64,000 nucleotides of DNA, taken from Hygrophila difformis (taxonomy: Eukaryota; Streptophyta; Magnoliopsida; Lamiales; Acanthaceae). The position numbers and the translations under genes were made by a program. This document shows positions 61,047-64,000 of the stretch, one piece after another; position 1 is the first letter of the stretch; every line of letters begins with the position of its first letter. The notes beneath the pieces were generated by a model, which saw only the letters and a list, made by a program, of their open reading frames with translations, searched no databases and was not told where the DNA came from. Location of the stretch: contig JAOANR010000013.1 in assembly GCA_030278955.1 (NCBI GenBank), positions 40,460,191-40,524,190 of the forward strand. Direction: 5' to 3'.

Positions 61047-64000
61047 TGAAACTTTTGACAATTTCCGTCCCACGAGCATTTTCTTAAAAATATACCAGGT
61101 TAGATTTGTTACATGAAAAGAGTTATGATTCACGGGAAAGGGTTTAGGGATATATCCAGATTATTAGTCTTTTTGTTACTCAAGTGTGGTGCTTTAATTT
61201 CAAATGGCGCTGTGGTCCTCCCTGTCATGAAAGGTTGACAAATCTCATGGCATAGCCGGGATAGGTTGACCTTCAGCCTGTCACACTGAGGATCCCCGGC
61301 AAGTATGCCATGATGCTTCTCATCAATTCTTGCCATGAGAGTTCCTGCCATGAAACTTTTGGCAAGTTCCCACTACATGAGTATTTTCCGAAAAATCATG
61401 GTCCTGGTTTAGATTTTATTTAATGAAACCAATTTATGATGGCGGAGTTGTGATTAGGGATATATTTATAAGTAGTCATGTTTTTATTGCTCGTGTTTAA
61501 GAAACTGTGGCCCGAAAGCGCACGGTGTCAAAAATTGCAGTAATTTATAGTAAGACCGGATCGTTCACTGGAGGATGTGCGATAGAAGCAGGTCCCACGT
61601 CGTTTTACTAGATTTTCCATTCGTATTGCTCAATAGGTTTGAAAGGTGACTAATAACTACTGACATGAATGTAAATTAGATCTAGAAAGCAGTTAAATTA
61701 TTCTACAAAGCAGATAAATCTATTCTAGAAAGCGGATAAGAATTATTCTAGGAATGCGGTAAATATTATCTATGAAAGCAGGAAAAATCACATTGTGCCA
61801 ACCGTGAAGTTGAATTACAATGTAGACAGAAGGGACAGGAAGAAAAGAATGAAAATTGGACAAGATTGAGATACGGCAATATTAAACTTCCATTTTTATA
61901 CGCAGATCGTTGTTTGGGATAATTCTTTCAGATAGCTAATTCTCATGCTCTCAATAAGGCTTTCCCTTTAGCAGACAGGTACTTGCAATATGAGTTTACA
62001 TGTTCTTAAGACCGCAAATTCTAAGATACCACAGATTCGTAACTGCCCTGGCCTGGGTATGCTACTTCATCTGTGGTGGATAAGCAACACCCGACACATC
62101 ATTTATTGAAATGCCAAGTACCACTATCATTCTCCCATGTCACGCCCAAAGATTTGAATCAAGCCCTAAACTATCCCTTAACTGTCAATCCTAGTAGCAG
62201 TTACACAACTCTCAATACAACCGAGTGACCTCTAAGAAAGCGGTTAAAAGAAAGCGGTAAAGAAAGCATTTAAAATCCTATCACTCGGAGGTTTTGAAAA
62301 TCTGACCCTGGTAGTAAAAGACAGCTCCCCATCAGAATGACGGAGTATGGATCAAGAATTCCCGGCTCTCAGTGGACCACTAGTGTGTTCACTTTCTTCC
62401 GGGTGATTATGAGATACAAACTAATGAAACGACCTAATAATTTAGTTCGTTCCGGATGCACTCACTCAGGACTCAAAAGTAGGCTTTGGCAGAAGAAGAT
62501 AGCAGTTGAAAGAAAACTCAACCCTATCTTGGAAAATAACCAAGGCCTGAATGATGTTCCTCTAAGATTATTTACTACACTGTATTTGAATCCAAGTGGA
62601 CCCCATCTCGGTGTAGCACCTAATCTTACATTTCCATCAACCAGCAATTTTGGAAAATAATGGATTTGAAAATCATTCCCTGTCAGGTACTAGACTCTCA
62701 GTTAAAACACAGACCCTTTCAGTCTAGACGAGACCTAATCGCTGAATCTGCTTCTTAATTCCCAAAATATAACCCTTGATAGAATATGAATTAGTCATAA
62801 CTGAAGAATTTATCCCTTACTCAGATCCGGATTTTATAAAGAGGTTTTTGTTGGGAGTTTATAAAGCAATATCTGTTTAAGATCTAGACTTCTATTGTCC
62901 AAGGGAAGGATTCCAAAATAATTACAGACCACAACAGTACATAATATTATCATGCATAAGGATATATGGAAGTGTAAAATTAATTGACCCAAAATATAGA
63001 AGCGGGTCTAGACAGAAGGTGAAACACAGAATGGAATGGTCAAGGTACCAAAGTAATGGCAGAATGATCAGGTGGACTGTAAACATCTACTGTCCAATTT
63101 CCCAATCACTCGGATGGAGCGAATTTAGACGGTTTAGACCCTGTAATGGTGGTGTCAACACCAGTTGGGCCTCCACTGTCTGTGAATTCGGATAAAAACC
63201 TACATGCTTCCTTTCTATAATGATCATCAGTTGGCATTGACTGATGCCAACTGACTCCCACTGCAGATTGGAATTCGGGTTTGGAAATTAAGATAACAAA
63301 AATAAAACTGTATCTGGATGGAAATCAGTCGAGCAGCTATTATAACCCCGGATGGGCGAACCGCCAAGGCTTCCACTAACAGCCATTCAGACCATGCAAA
63401 ATAACAATTAGTAACTAATACCCGGAATACGAGCTAGTTATCCATGAGGGAATACCCGCCAACATTATTCTGATGTATTCTTTACTAATGGTTCCACACA
63501 ACACACAAAGACAAAATAAATAAGAAGCAAAAGAAGATCCATTGTATGAGAGACATTGGTTTCTCATGCAAGGTTGTGGATCGGGTCCACATGTAATGGT
63601 CTTAAATAATCCTTCCTACCATAATTAATTACAGTCCAGATTATCTGTTTAAGCCATTAGGATTTTGTTTATACAAGAATGTTTTAATGGCAATTGAACA
63701 AAGGTCCTTTAATCATGATGATTATTGAAGAGTGATTATTGCTAATCTCAATTTTTTTAATCATTAATGAGTCAAGGGTTCAATCAGTTAAACGATGCCA
63801 ATGGAGAATCAAAATTTGGGCAGCATAACACCCTATATTGCAATTCCAGAATGTTACATCCTAACCCGTGGGGCTATGATGTGAGTGTTGCAATATAAAA
63901 TAGAGAGAGAATGAAATTTGTTTGAGATCAAATAGAGAGAGAGGAACCTTGTCGCTATATCATAAATGTTGTCGCGGACCGAGATCCGCGACATGGACAT
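61047..64000 (-). repeat. Athila-type 5' LTR, partial
   Basis: Matches 45773-48726. The LTR continues beyond the window. It contains the 61130-61351 short ORF and the first of the CG-rich palindromes at about 63970-63993. Confidence 0.92.
61130..61351 (-). other. Leader short ORF, copy 3
   Basis: Identical to 45856-46077 at protein level. It starts 305 bases before the LTR end in the direction of transcription, in the predicted 5' leader of genomic RNA. Confidence 0.35.

Larger units (their letters stand above)
45773..64000 (-). mobile_element. Athila-type Ty3/gypsy retrotransposon, about 20 kb, right LTR cut by window end
   Basis: Order on the minus strand: 5' LTR (64000+ to 61047), primer site, gag-pol (60885-54925), accessory region with an F-box fragment, polypurine tract, 3' LTR (50470-45773). 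If the right LTR is also 4698 bp it ends near 65744, giving about 19.97 kb. The element interrupts a copia gag; the target duplication should be GTTAG (45768-45772). The gag and protease types, the primer tRNA and the RT motifs fit the Athila lineage. The LTRs are unusually long for it. Confidence 0.93.

Overview
The window looks like nuclear DNA of a flowering plant, probably a eudicot. The evidence is spliced genes with GT-AG introns, a DYW-type pentatricopeptide-repeat gene, a DUF4228/PADRE gene, an MCM2 licensing-factor gene with 17 coding exons, a DHHC S-acyltransferase gene, and layered LTR retrotransposons, MITEs, a MULE-like and a Helitron-like element. The genus cannot be fixed from the sequence alone. 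No tRNA, rRNA or CRISPR array was seen.

Layout. 1-3287 is the end of a very long Athila-type LTR (+ strand), inserted in a decayed Tork-type copia element (3288-7989, - strand). 7990-16450 is a duplicated segment (also at about 22750-23470). It was split by a 1.79-kb TIR element (8483-10273) and a second, unrelated copia element (10346-16268), itself carrying a 260-bp Stowaway-like MITE. 17918-21314 is a two-exon DYW PPR gene. About 22480-26447 is a mosaic of gene fragments (TOM1-like VHS/GAT, dynamin-related protein) ending in a Helitron-like 3' terminus. 27966-28619 is an intronless DUF4228 gene. 31564-36646 (-) is MCM2, with a palindromic E2F site pair upstream. 36882-41401 is a MULE-like element with inverted arrays of 155-bp repeats and a captured two-exon gene fragment. 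41761-43514 (-) is a DHHC acyltransferase. 43945-44371 is a hAT-type MITE. 44443-45772 is the start of another Tork copia element, cut in its gag gene by a roughly 20-kb Athila-type element (45773 to beyond 64000, - strand).

The Athila-type element is the most striking object. Its LTRs are about 4.7 kb and the visible 2.95 kb of the two LTRs is almost identical. It has an intact 1986-codon gag-pol frame, a tRNA-Asp primer site, an F-box gene fragment in sense orientation between pol and the 3' LTR, three copies of its polypurine-tract sequence, and many CG-rich palindromes built on TGTCGCGGA...TCCGCGACA, in the LTR and in the 3' internal region.

The host genes (PPR, DUF4228, MCM2, acyltransferase) are independent single genes and do not form a pathway. 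The rest is explained by nested transposition, and several nesting steps can be ordered from target-site duplications and one internal empty-site comparison.
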